Source: JAHJTW01 sp964545545 (lineage in GTDB: Bacteria > Krumholzibacteriota > Krumholzibacteriia > LZORAL124-64-63). From it: 15,342 bases of DNA. The notes under the pieces were generated by a model. That model had not been told where the DNA came from, did no database searches, and saw only the letters and a program-made list of their open reading frames with translations. Numbering within the stretch: the first letter of the stretch is position 1; each line of letters opens with the position of its first letter. The DNA lies in contig CAZJGK010000077.1 in assembly GCA_964545545.1 (NCBI GenBank), forward strand, positions 1 through 15,342, written 5' to 3'. Shown piece by piece: positions 1 through 7,893 of this stretch. The position numbers and the translations under genes were made by a program.

Positions 1-172
1 GTTCAAATCCCCGGGAATCAGCCATATCCGGCAGACCCCGAGAAAGCCGGTCACCCTTGCTGTCCGCTTGTGGCAAATGGGTTCCGGCATCACAGAAAGC
101 CAGGGCCAGACTGGAATTTCCCGCATCGATTACAGCCATGGTATGACCCCCGGGATTGGCGCCGGCATACAT
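1..172 (-). CDS. coaX: Probable type III pantothenate kinase, N-terminal part (cut by window edge)
   Basis: Only the first 57 codons are in the window. The reading contains MAVIDAGNSSLALAF, which fits the phosphate-binding D-x-G-N-[ST] motif that opens type III pantothenate kinases, the enzymes that phosphorylate pantothenate in the first step of CoA synthesis. Position supports this, since coaX often follows birA in bacteria. The start is chosen at 172 because a GGAGG (178-182) lies 5 nt upstream and overlaps the birA stop, suggesting translational coupling. An in-frame ATG at 139 matches the usual family start better (Asp near residue 5) and has a weaker GGGGG upstream. The residues after the motif lack the Trp-Arg pair often seen in the family, so another ASKHA-fold kinase cannot be excluded from this fragment. 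Confidence 0.55.
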   Translation of the reverse strand, partial: MYAGANPGGHTMAVIDAGNSSLALAFCDAGTHLPQADSKGDRLSRGLPDMADSRGFE

Positions 173-181
173 TCTGACCTC

Positions 182-1096
182 CTACTTCTGCTCACCCGAG
201 GCGATCGGCACGATATGGACATCGCCGACCTGAACCAGCTCGGTGGCGCCATCGGGAGTTTCCAGACGCAGGGCACCGCCATCGTCGATGCCCATGGCCC
301 GGCCCTGGTGGTTCCGCTTGATGGACTGCACCTGGACCTCCCGGCCCAGCAGACAATCCAGGTGTCCCAGGCTTTCCCGGTACGGAGCCCAACCATCAAT
401 TTCAAAACGGTCTAGCTCAGCTTCGACCTTGCCCAGCAGAGCGCCGGCCAGAATCGCCGGCCGCACTTCCCGGCCGGTTTCGATAAAAACACTGGTGGCC
501 GTGCGCTGCAGGGCGGCGGGAAACCCGCCCGGACGAGTCAACAGGTTCAAGCCCAGACCGCCCACGGTCAGGGATTGGTCGGCGGTGACCTGCCGTTGCA
601 ACAGGATGCCTCCCAGTTTCCGTTCACCGACCACGATATCGTTGGGCCATTTCAGGCGGGCATCAACCTGCAGGACCTCACGCAACATTACGACGGTCAT
701 CAATCCCAGCCACACCGAAAAACCCCGCTCCAGCGAGACCCGATGCGGGGGGATCACCACCGAAAGATTGAGCCCCCCGCAATCCGCCCACGGCCGACCC
801 TGGCGACCGTGTCCGGCCGTCTGGTACCGGGCCACCACGACCATGCCCGGTCCCGCATCCGGGACCGGGTCAAGATCAGCCAGTTGTTGAGCCCGCCATC
901 CCCAGCCATCCCACAAACACAGGCGTCCACGGGCAGGAGAGCCGCCACCCCGCAGGAAGTCATTGGTGCTGCCCACACTGTCCAGCAGGTACAGACGCCC
1001 CCCGTTGCGCAGAAAGCGTTCGCCCGGAGTAAAGGAGGCAAGCCCGAACCAGTCTCTTTGCACGGGGGCGCCGTCATGGTCGGGATAGATGTTCAT
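182..1096 (-). CDS. birA: Biotin--[acetyl-CoA-carboxylase] ligase (monofunctional BirA)
   Basis: This 304-residue enzyme makes biotinyl-5'-AMP and transfers biotin to the carrier lysine of biotin-dependent carboxylases in the cytoplasm. Visible family motifs, in order, are VGSTND (41-46), the biotinyl-AMP loop HGRQGRPW (96-103), KWPND (149-153), RKLGGIL (159-165) and GGLGLNL (179-185). They are followed by a C-terminal SH3-like domain from about residue 250. There is no N-terminal helix-turn-helix, so it should be a ligase without the repressor role of E. coli BirA. About 30 extra residues, rich in Trp, Gly and Arg, lie between VGSTND and the conserved VVVA strand, which is unusual. The ATG overlaps the nadC stop (ATGA), and a GGAGG lies 6 nt upstream inside nadC. 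Confidence 0.95.
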   Translation of the reverse strand: MNIYPDHDGAPVQRDWFGLASFTPGERFLRNGGRLYLLDSVGSTNDFLRGGGSPARGRLCLWDGWGWRAQQLADLDPVPDAGPGMVVVARYQTAGHGRQGRPWADCGGLNLSVVIPPHRVSLERGFSVWLGLMTVVMLREVLQVDARLKWPNDIVVGERKLGGILLQRQVTADQSLTVGGLGLNLLTRPGGFPAALQRTATSVFIETGREVRPAILAGALLGKVEAELDRFEIDGWAPYRESLGHLDCLLGREVQVQSIKRNHQGRAMGIDDGGALRLETPDGATELVQVGDVHIVPIASGEQK

Positions 1097-1980
1097 CCCC
1101 GGCCTCCACCAGGTCGTTCAAAGTCCAAGCCCAGATCCCACGCACAAACCGAGTGGGTCAGACGGCCCACCGACACGGCGTCAACACCGGCCCGGGCATA
1201 TCCGGCCACGGTATCGAGATTCACGTTGCCCGAAGATTCCAGCCGGGTCTTCACGCCGACTGCGTCACGCAAACCCACGGCCGAGGCCGTGTCCTGAACA
1301 TTGAAATTATCCAGCAGGATCCACTCGACGCCCAGGGGCAGGATCTGGCCCAGTTGTTCCAGATCGTCGACCTCGATTTCCACCGCCAGATGCGGATACT
1401 CCCGCCGCGCGCGCGCCACCACGTCCACCATGCCCTGTTGTCGAACCAGCCAATGGTTGTCCTTGAGCATGATGCGATCGTCCAAACCCATCCGGTGGTT
1501 GTAGCCGCCTCCGCAGCGCACGGCATACTTGGCCAGGACACGGTAACCCGGCAGGGTTTTGCGGGTGTCCAGAACACGGCAGCCGGTGCCCGCCACCGCA
1601 GTGACATAACGAGCCGTTGCGGTGGCGATGCCCCCCAGATGCTGGAGAAAGTTCAACGCGGTGCGTTCACCGGTCAGGATGGCCCCGGCCGGCCCCGAGA
1701 TTTCCGCCACCGCGCCACCGGACAGGACCGGTGAGCCGTCGCTAACAAGGGCCTGCACCTTGACCCGCGTATCCAGCTCATGATAGACCATTTCCAGGAG
1801 GGGCAAACCCGCCGCCACGCCATCACCTCGCGCAACCACTTCGGCTTTGGCCCTGGCCGCCGGCGCGACCGAAACCCTGGTGGAGGCGTCCCCGGCGCCC
1901 ACGTCCTCCTGCAAGCTCTGGCGCACGAGGGTCCTCACCCAGGCCTCGGCGGGAAAGACCAGCTTGCCGTCACTTGACAT
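1093..1980 (-). CDS. nadC: Nicotinate-nucleotide diphosphorylase (carboxylating), quinolinate phosphoribosyltransferase
   Basis: NadC converts quinolinate and PRPP to nicotinate mononucleotide, CO2 and diphosphate in de novo NAD synthesis. The 295-residue protein has the usual length and all hallmark stretches: DTRKTLPG (138-145), the VRCGGGYNHRMGLDD loop (154-168) with the substrate-binding Arg/His/Lys cluster and LKDNH just after it, EIEVDD (201-206), LLDN (222-225), ESSGN (248-252) and SVGRLTHS (270-277). The frame stays open further upstream, but that part is a shadow of uvrB. The ATG at 1980 has a G-run 6 nt upstream (AAGGGGGG) and overlaps the end of uvrB by 11 nt. A second in-frame ATG at 1986 sits too close to that G-run. 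The 3' end overlaps birA by 4 nt. Confidence 0.96.
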   Translation of the reverse strand: MSSDGKLVFPAEAWVRTLVRQSLQEDVGAGDASTRVSVAPAARAKAEVVARGDGVAAGLPLLEMVYHELDTRVKVQALVSDGSPVLSGGAVAEISGPAGAILTGERTALNFLQHLGGIATATARYVTAVAGTGCRVLDTRKTLPGYRVLAKYAVRCGGGYNHRMGLDDRIMLKDNHWLVRQQGMVDVVARARREYPHLAVEIEVDDLEQLGQILPLGVEWILLDNFNVQDTASAVGLRDAVGVKTRLESSGNVNLDTVAGYARAGVDAVSVGRLTHSVCAWDLGLDFERPGGGRG

Positions 1981-3997
1981 TCTCATCCCCCCTTGCGCCG
2001 CCGATGCCCCACTGGGCCTTGAGATCCTCCAGGCGGTCCCGCAACGTGGCGGCTTTTTCGAATTCCAGGTTATCGGCTGCGGTGAGCATCTCCTGCTCCA
2101 GCCACTGGACCAGTTCGCGGGGCGAAAGATCTTCGCGCAACACCGCCGCCCACGGCTTCTCATCCGGAGCCGCTTTCTCGAGTCCCCGCTGCCCGGCCGC
2201 GCTCGTGGACTGGATGATCTCGGCGCGGGATTTGGTCACCGACCGCGGGGTGATGTTGTGTTCCCGGTTCCAGGCCAGTTGCCGTTTGCGCCGGCGCTCG
2301 GTTTCATCAATGGCGCGGCGCATGGACCGCGTGATCTTGTCCGCATACATCACCACCTCGCCGTTGAGATTGCGGGCGGCCCGGCCCGAAGTCTGGATCA
2401 GGCTCCGTTCACTGCGCAGAAACCCTTCCCGGTCCGCATCCAAAATGGCGACCAGGGAAACTTCCGGCAAATCGAGCCCTTCGCGCAACAGGTTTACCCC
2501 GACCAGGACATCGCTCTTGCCCAGCCGGAGATTGCGCAGGATCTCGATACGGTCCAGGGCGGTTATGTCCGAATGCAGATAACTGACCTTGACGCCCGCG
2601 GAGGCCAGGTAACCCGTCAAATCCTCGGACATCTTCTTGGTCAGGGTCGTGACCAGAACCCGCTCCTGCCGTGCCGTGACGACCCTGATCCGCTCGAGAA
2701 GATCATCCACCTGGAAACGCGCCGGCAGCACCGTGACCGGCGGATCGACAAGTCCGGTGGGGCGGATCACCTGCTCCACAACCACCCCTCCGCATTTTTC
2801 CAGTTCGTAGTCCCCAGGCGTGGCGGAAACGAAAATGGTCGTCGGGATGATGCCCTCGAATTCCGTGAACATCAGAGGCCGGTTGTCGAGGGCGCTGGGC
2901 AGGCGAAAACCGTGTTCGACGAGGTTCTCCTTGCGGGATCGATCCCCCTGGTACATGGCGCCGATCTGAGGCACGGTGGCGTGGGATTCGTCGATGACCA
3001 GCAGATAGTCCTCCGGAAAATAATCCAGCAGGCAGGCGGGCCGTTGCCCCGCTTCCCGGCCGTCGAAGTAGCGGGAATAGTTCTCCACGCCCGGACAGTG
3101 CCCCAGCTGTTGGATCATCTCCATGTCGTAGCGCGTGCGGGAAGCCAGGCGCTGCGCCTCCAGGGTGCGGCCTTCCCGGTCCAGTTCTCCCAGGCGCAGT
3201 TCCAGATCCCTGCCGATGGCGTCGACGACCCTCCCCACCCCGCCCTTGCCCATGACGAACTGCGTTGCCGGATAGATGGCGGCGTCAGCGGCTATCGCCA
3301 GGGTCCTGCCCGTCAGCGGTTCGATCCAGGTCAGGTGCTCCACCTCATCACCGCAGAATTCGACACGCAAGATGCGGTCGTCGAATCCCGAGCGGATCTC
3401 CACGGTGTCGCCGCGGGCGCGAAAGGTTCCGTAATCGGTTTCGAGGTCGTTGCGCCGGTACTGCACTTTCACCAGGCGGGCCAGCAATTCATCCCGGTCC
3501 AGTTCCATCCCCCGGCGCAGACCGATGATCCCCTCCTTGAAGGTGACCGGGTTGCCCACCCCGTAGATGGCCGAGACACTGGCCACCACCACCACGTCTC
3601 GGCGCGACAACAGACTGCTGGTCGCCCGTAGACGCAGGCGTTCAATCTCGTCGTTGATGCTGGTGTCTTTCTCGATATAGGTATTCGTGGCCGGGATAAA
3701 AGCCTCGGGCTGGTAGTAATCGTAATAGGAAATGTAGAATTCCACGGCATTGTCGGGGAAAAAACCCTTGAGCTCGCCATAGAGCTGGGCGGCCAGGGTC
3801 TTGTTGTGGCTGAAAACCAGCGCTGGGCGCTCGAGCTGGGAAATGGCGCTGGCGATGGTGAAGGTCTTGCCGGATCCGGTCACTCCCAGCAAGGTCTGGA
3901 AATGGCTCCCTTTCCGCACCTGGCGCACCAGTTCCGCGATGGCGGTGGGCTGATCACCGGTGGGTTCAAAGGGGGCAACAAGGTTAAAAATTCCCAT
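1970..3997 (-). CDS. uvrB: UvrABC system protein B (excinuclease subunit, DNA repair)
   Basis: UvrB is the damage-verifying helicase-like subunit of nucleotide excision repair. It is loaded by UvrA and then recruits UvrC. The 675 residues match the family length. Visible are Walker A GVTGSGKT (38-45), the DNA-clamping beta-hairpin with YYDYYQPEAF (91-100), the DEAD-type motif DESH (near 335), helicase motif region LREGLDLPEVSLVAI and SGRAARN, and the C-terminal UVR coiled-coil domain (about 627-663) that contacts UvrC. The gene starts 5 nt after the RodZ-like gene with only a weak GAG ribosome binding site, so it probably depends on coupling to that gene. I see no LexA-type box in front of it, since it lies inside the operon. 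Confidence 0.98.
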   Translation of the reverse strand: MGIFNLVAPFEPTGDQPTAIAELVRQVRKGSHFQTLLGVTGSGKTFTIASAISQLERPALVFSHNKTLAAQLYGELKGFFPDNAVEFYISYYDYYQPEAFIPATNTYIEKDTSINDEIERLRLRATSSLLSRRDVVVVASVSAIYGVGNPVTFKEGIIGLRRGMELDRDELLARLVKVQYRRNDLETDYGTFRARGDTVEIRSGFDDRILRVEFCGDEVEHLTWIEPLTGRTLAIAADAAIYPATQFVMGKGGVGRVVDAIGRDLELRLGELDREGRTLEAQRLASRTRYDMEMIQQLGHCPGVENYSRYFDGREAGQRPACLLDYFPEDYLLVIDESHATVPQIGAMYQGDRSRKENLVEHGFRLPSALDNRPLMFTEFEGIIPTTIFVSATPGDYELEKCGGVVVEQVIRPTGLVDPPVTVLPARFQVDDLLERIRVVTARQERVLVTTLTKKMSEDLTGYLASAGVKVSYLHSDITALDRIEILRNLRLGKSDVLVGVNLLREGLDLPEVSLVAILDADREGFLRSERSLIQTSGRAARNLNGEVVMYADKITRSMRRAIDETERRRKRQLAWNREHNITPRSVTKSRAEIIQSTSAAGQRGLEKAAPDEKPWAAVLREDLSPRELVQWLEQEMLTAADNLEFEKAATLRDRLEDLKAQWGIGGARGDENVK

Positions 3998-4002
3998 GTC
4001 GC

Positions 4003-4935
4003 TCAGCGGCCGACGGATTGTCGGTCGAGAATGATTTCCTGATCAGGAACCAAGCCGTCCAGGGTGTAGGGAAGTCCCTGCAGACGCACGGCCACCCCTT
4101 CCAGGTCGCCCAATTTCAGCCCGAAATGATCTGCCGCGCCCCAGAAAACAACGAAGCCCCCGTGGCAGCGGTATACCCTTCCGGGGGTAACATCTCCCGG
4201 CGGCAAGACCGGGATGTCGTCCGCGACGCCTCTCCAGTCCGCACTATGAAAACCGTTCTGGCCATCGGCCCGCACCTTGATACTGACAACGTGATCGGTG
4301 GTGACCGCCAGAGTCAGGGAGAAGGATGGTTTTCCGGAAAAAGCGATTTCATCCCGGTTTGCAAAGCACGGCGGCAGGGCCGCCGCTTCAGCCTCCGCAG
4401 GGTTGCCGGCGGCAAGGGAATCAACGTCCGACACACCGGCGGCAATATTCGAATCAACAACAACCGCCGCCGCTGTTTCCCGGGTGGAGGCGGACATGGC
4501 CTGTTGTTGACCGTTCGCGGTATTGCTCGTGCCGCACCCGCGCACCAGCAACAGGATCGCCAACACGACCAAAATTCCCAGGCAGGCATAAAGCAGCCAT
4601 GACCGCCAGGCAAAGCCCACCCGCTGCACCAGCACCTCCTCGGAATCCCAAACAGGCGTGCCCCCCGTGCCCTTGCCCCCTTCCTGTCCAGCCAGGCGCG
4701 CATAGAGATCCAGAACCTGATCCGCATCGGCGCCCACCACCGCGGAAATCGTGCGCAGGAAACTCACGACGTAAAGATCCCCGGAAATCTTGTGGTATTC
4801 GTCAGCCTCCACCGCTGCAATCATGGCTTCGGGAATCTTCGTTCGTTCAGCCACCTGGGCCTGTGTCAAGGACCTTTGTTTGCGGGCGGCCGCGATAATT
4901 TCACCCGGTGTCTGCAGGTTATGATTTTCGCTCAT
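4003..4935 (-). CDS. RodZ-like membrane protein with N-terminal helix-turn-helix
   Basis: The 310-residue protein has a Xre/HTH_25-type helix-turn-helix at about 8-72 (GEIIAAARKQRSLTQAQVAE, then a Tyr-rich FLRT segment). One membrane helix follows at about 113-131 (SWLLYACLGILVVLAILLLV), then a low-complexity Ala/Asn linker and a C-terminal beta-rich domain of the DUF4115 kind (about 200-310). This is the layout of RodZ, which links MreB filaments to the cell-elongation machinery, with the HTH used for MreB binding rather than DNA. No mreB gene is in view, so the cell-shape role is inferred from architecture. The start is ATG 4935, which has AGGGATGG-type Shine-Dalgarno bases 5-8 nt upstream. 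An ATG at 4944 is possible but overlaps those bases. It lies 34 nt after valS and 5 nt before uvrB. Confidence 0.8.
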   Translation of the reverse strand: MSENHNLQTPGEIIAAARKQRSLTQAQVAERTKIPEAMIAAVEADEYHKISGDLYVVSFLRTISAVVGADADQVLDLYARLAGQEGGKGTGGTPVWDSEEVLVQRVGFAWRSWLLYACLGILVVLAILLLVRGCGTSNTANGQQQAMSASTRETAAAVVVDSNIAAGVSDVDSLAAGNPAEAEAAALPPCFANRDEIAFSGKPSFSLTLAVTTDHVVSIKVRADGQNGFHSADWRGVADDIPVLPPGDVTPGRVYRCHGGFVVFWGAADHFGLKLGDLEGVAVRLQGLPYTLDGLVPDQEIILDRQSVGR

Positions 4936-4969
4936 GATATCCATCCCTGGTCAGCGTGATCCGCGGGTT

Positions 4970-7750
4970 TCAACGGCCCGCATCGAGGGCGTCCAGCCGC
5001 TCGGTAAGAGTAGCCGCCTTGCCCCGATTTTCCGCAAGCAGCTTTTCCTGCATCTGCACAACCTCCGCCGGAGCATTGGCTGTGAATTTCCCATTGGCGA
5101 GCTTGGCTTCGCAACCACGAATCCAGCCCTTGATCCTTTCAAGTTCCTTGGTCAGGCGCGCGCGTTCCTTCTCCACGTCCACCAGCCCGGCCATCAACAG
5201 GAAGATTTCCACAGTGCCCGACACGCCGGTGCCGGCAGGCGCCGGATCGGTTCCGCCGCATACAACCGCGACATCCTCCAGCTTGGCCAGCAGGGTGATT
5301 TGCTCCGCAATCCGCTGCAGATGATCGACATCACCGGGATCCGATACCCGCAACACAACGTGTCCGCGCTTGCCGGGCGGCACCCCCAGCTCATTGCGCA
5401 GATTTCGCACCACGGTCACGATGTCCATGGCCTGGACAAACTGGGCCTGTTCGGTGCCAAAGGGCGCGGGGCCGGGATTTTCCGGCAGGGAAGAGGTCAT
5501 CAAAAAGCCCCTGGCCGGCGGCAACCAGCTCCATAGTTCCTCGGTGATAAACGGCATGACCGGATGCAGGAGTTTATACGCCATCCCGAGCAACAGGACA
5601 GCCACCTGCACGACGGGGCCCCACGCATCCTCGTCGCGCAGGCGCGGCTTGATGGCCTCCAGGTACCAGTCACAGAATTCATGCCGGAAAAAATTGAAGA
5701 TGCCATAGGCGGCGTCGTTTAGTCTGCGCTTTTCCATGGCGTCCTGATAGTCGGCCACCGTCTGCATGATCCGGCCCAGGATCCAGCGGTCCGCAAGTTG
5801 CAAATCGTCATCAGACGCGGCCAGGGGCGGTTCCTGCCCGAACACCGCCCGCCACAGTGCCGTGAACCAGGCACCGCCATCATCCTGCCAGTCGGCCGCG
5901 GCCAGCTCGGCCTGCAGGTCAAGAACACGTGGCGCGCATCCGGGACCCTCGTCGTGTCCCGGCAGGCCGGCTTCATCCCAGGCGCCGAGCACCAGCTTGG
6001 AGGCCTGGAAGATCTTGTTGCTGAAATTGCGGCCGACTTCAAGGGTGGATTCGGTGAAAAAGATATCCTGTCCGGTCGGCGTGAGCATGACCAGGCTGCA
6101 GCGCAGGGCATCGGCACCGTACTTGTCGATCAGGTCGATGGGGTCAGGGCTGTTGCCCAGGGATTTGCTCATCTTGCGGCCCTGGTCATCCCGCACGATG
6201 CCCGTGAACAGGACCTCGTGGAAAGGTTTCTCGCCCAGGAACTCGTAGCTGGCCATGATCATCCTGGCCACCCAGAAAAAGATGATGTCGGCGGCTGTCA
6301 CCAACACGCTGGTGGGATGAAATTTCTCGAGATCCGAAGTCTTGTCGGGCCAACCCAGGGGAGAAAAAGTCCACAGCCAGCTGCTGAACCAGGTGTCCAG
6401 CACGTCCTCGTCCTGGCGCAGGTCCTGCACACCGCAGGCCGGGCAGGCGGTGGGGGCTTCCGTGGCCGTCGTTTCGTGGCCGCAACCATCGCAGTACCAG
6501 ACAGGAATCCGGTGTCCCCACCAGAGCTGCCGGCTGATGCACCAGTCTCGGATGTTGTGCATCCAGTTATTGTAGACACCGACCCAGCGCTCAGGAAAAA
6601 GGGTGACCTCACCCTCGGCCACCGCCTTGATGGCCGGTTCGGCAAGTTGGTCCATACGCAGGAACCACTGCCGGGACAGGTAGGGTTCGATGATGCAACC
6701 GCAGCGGTCATGGTGTCCCACCTGATGGACCTGGGGTTCAACCCGGGCCAACAGACCTTCGGCTTTCAGCGCCTCGATCACGGCTTCACGGCAAGCCATG
6801 CGGTCCAGACCGGCAAACCGGCCGGCGTTCTCGTTCATCACCCCCGCAGGTGTCATGCAGACGACCTGGGGCAGGTCGTGCCGCTGGCCGACCTGGAAAT
6901 CGTTGGGGTCGTGGGCCGGGGTGATCTTGACGAAGCCCGTTCCCTTTTCCGGATCGGCGTGATGATCCCCGATGATGGGGATCTCCCGGCCGGTCAGGGG
7001 CAGCTTCACCAGCTTGCCGATCAATCCGTTGCGCTCGGCATCGCCCGGATGCACGGCCACCGCCGCATCCCCGAACATGGTTTCGGGCCGGGTGGTGGCG
7101 ACGGTCACCTGTCCGGTGCCATCGGCCAGAGGATAAGTCAGGTGCCAGTAGTTGCCCTGCAATTCCCTGTACTCCACCTCGTCGTCACTGATGGCGGTCA
7201 AGCAGTGGGGGCACCAGTTCACCAGGTACATGTCCCGGTAGATCAAACCCTTGTTCTTGAGCCGGATGAAGGCTTCCTGAACAGACCGGTTACGATCCTT
7301 ATCCATGGTAAAAGCTTCGCGGCTCCAGTCCAGACTGCACCCCAACCGCCTAATTTGCTGGGTAATACGGCCATGGGTCTGTTCCTTCCAGGCCCAGGCC
7401 CTCTCCAGGAAGGCTTCGCGACCGGCTTCATGCTTGTTGATCCCGTCGGCGGCCATCTGGCGCGTGACGACCTGTTCAGTGGCGATGCTGGCATGATCAG
7501 TGCCCGGGATCCAGAGGGTAGGCTGCCCCCGCATCCGAGCCCAGCGGATCATGGTGTCCTGGACGGAGTTGCCCAGACAGTGCCCCATATGCAAGATGCC
7601 CGTCACATTCGGCGGCGGCAGGGTAATCACGAATGCGTCACCTTCAAGATCCGGATCGGGGGCAAAAAGACCGGCTTGCTCCCAGGCCTGATACCATCGC
7701 TCTTCGATTCCCTCTGGATTGTATTGGCTCAAATTTCGTGTGCTGTTCAC
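4970..7750 (-). CDS. valS: Valine--tRNA ligase
   Basis: ValRS charges tRNA-Val with valine and edits mis-activated threonine. Class I signatures are present: PPPNVTG followed by HMGH (54-57, the HIGH motif) and KMSKS (near 524). A CysXXCys pair repeated about 15 residues later (about 417-442, in CDGCGHE...CPACG) looks like the zinc-ribbon insertion of many bacterial ValRS. The C-terminus has the coiled-coil tRNA arm (LVDVEKERARLTKELERIKG and the ANAPAEVV motif). The frame is open to 7882, but the GTG at 7750 is preferred. It has GGGAG 7 nt upstream and gives the usual short N-terminus before YNPEGIEERWY. An ATG at 7804 with GGGGA upstream is a second choice that would add 18 residues. The resulting 926 aa is a normal length. 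It is the first gene of the minus-strand operon. Confidence 0.97.
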   Translation of the reverse strand: MNSTRNLSQYNPEGIEERWYQAWEQAGLFAPDPDLEGDAFVITLPPPNVTGILHMGHCLGNSVQDTMIRWARMRGQPTLWIPGTDHASIATEQVVTRQMAADGINKHEAGREAFLERAWAWKEQTHGRITQQIRRLGCSLDWSREAFTMDKDRNRSVQEAFIRLKNKGLIYRDMYLVNWCPHCLTAISDDEVEYRELQGNYWHLTYPLADGTGQVTVATTRPETMFGDAAVAVHPGDAERNGLIGKLVKLPLTGREIPIIGDHHADPEKGTGFVKITPAHDPNDFQVGQRHDLPQVVCMTPAGVMNENAGRFAGLDRMACREAVIEALKAEGLLARVEPQVHQVGHHDRCGCIIEPYLSRQWFLRMDQLAEPAIKAVAEGEVTLFPERWVGVYNNWMHNIRDWCISRQLWWGHRIPVWYCDGCGHETTATEAPTACPACGVQDLRQDEDVLDTWFSSWLWTFSPLGWPDKTSDLEKFHPTSVLVTAADIIFFWVARMIMASYEFLGEKPFHEVLFTGIVRDDQGRKMSKSLGNSPDPIDLIDKYGADALRCSLVMLTPTGQDIFFTESTLEVGRNFSNKIFQASKLVLGAWDEAGLPGHDEGPGCAPRVLDLQAELAAADWQDDGGAWFTALWRAVFGQEPPLAASDDDLQLADRWILGRIMQTVADYQDAMEKRRLNDAAYGIFNFFRHEFCDWYLEAIKPRLRDEDAWGPVVQVAVLLLGMAYKLLHPVMPFITEELWSWLPPARGFLMTSSLPENPGPAPFGTEQAQFVQAMDIVTVVRNLRNELGVPPGKRGHVVLRVSDPGDVDHLQRIAEQITLLAKLEDVAVVCGGTDPAPAGTGVSGTVEIFLLMAGLVDVEKERARLTKELERIKGWIRGCEAKLANGKFTANAPAEVVQMQEKLLAENRGKAATLTERLDALDAGR

Positions 7751-7838
7751 TCGCTTACTCCCGGGATCTGACGCAAACATTTGTTCGGGAGGCGAATTTA
7801 ACATCTGCGGTCCCCGCGCACAACGGCCCGATTCAATC

Positions 7839-7867
7839 CTGACTCCCGCAACGGTTTCTGGTATCCT
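7839..7867 (+). promoter_or_regulatory. Candidate sigma-70 promoter for the membrane phosphatase gene
   Basis: CTGACT (7839-7844, four of six bases of TTGACA) is followed after 17 nt by TATCCT (7862-7867), with a TG one base upstream of the -10 (extended -10). Transcription would begin near 7874, leaving a leader of about 20 nt that includes the AGAGG ribosome binding site before ATG 7894. The rest of the 143-nt divergent gap should also hold the valS operon promoter, for which I see only weak candidates. Confidence 0.4.
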
Positions 7868-7893
7868 CACCCGGCGAACCAAAGAGAGGATTC

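Noticed and set aside
1847..3631. 594-codon plus-strand ORF
   Set aside because: It lies fully antisense to uvrB, which has all catalytic motifs. The translation is His/Arg/Gln-rich with no recognisable domain, typical of a GC-rich shadow frame.
5798..7771. 657-codon plus-strand ORF
   Set aside because: Antisense to valS. No motif, signal peptide or ribosome binding site, and composition is typical of a shadow frame.
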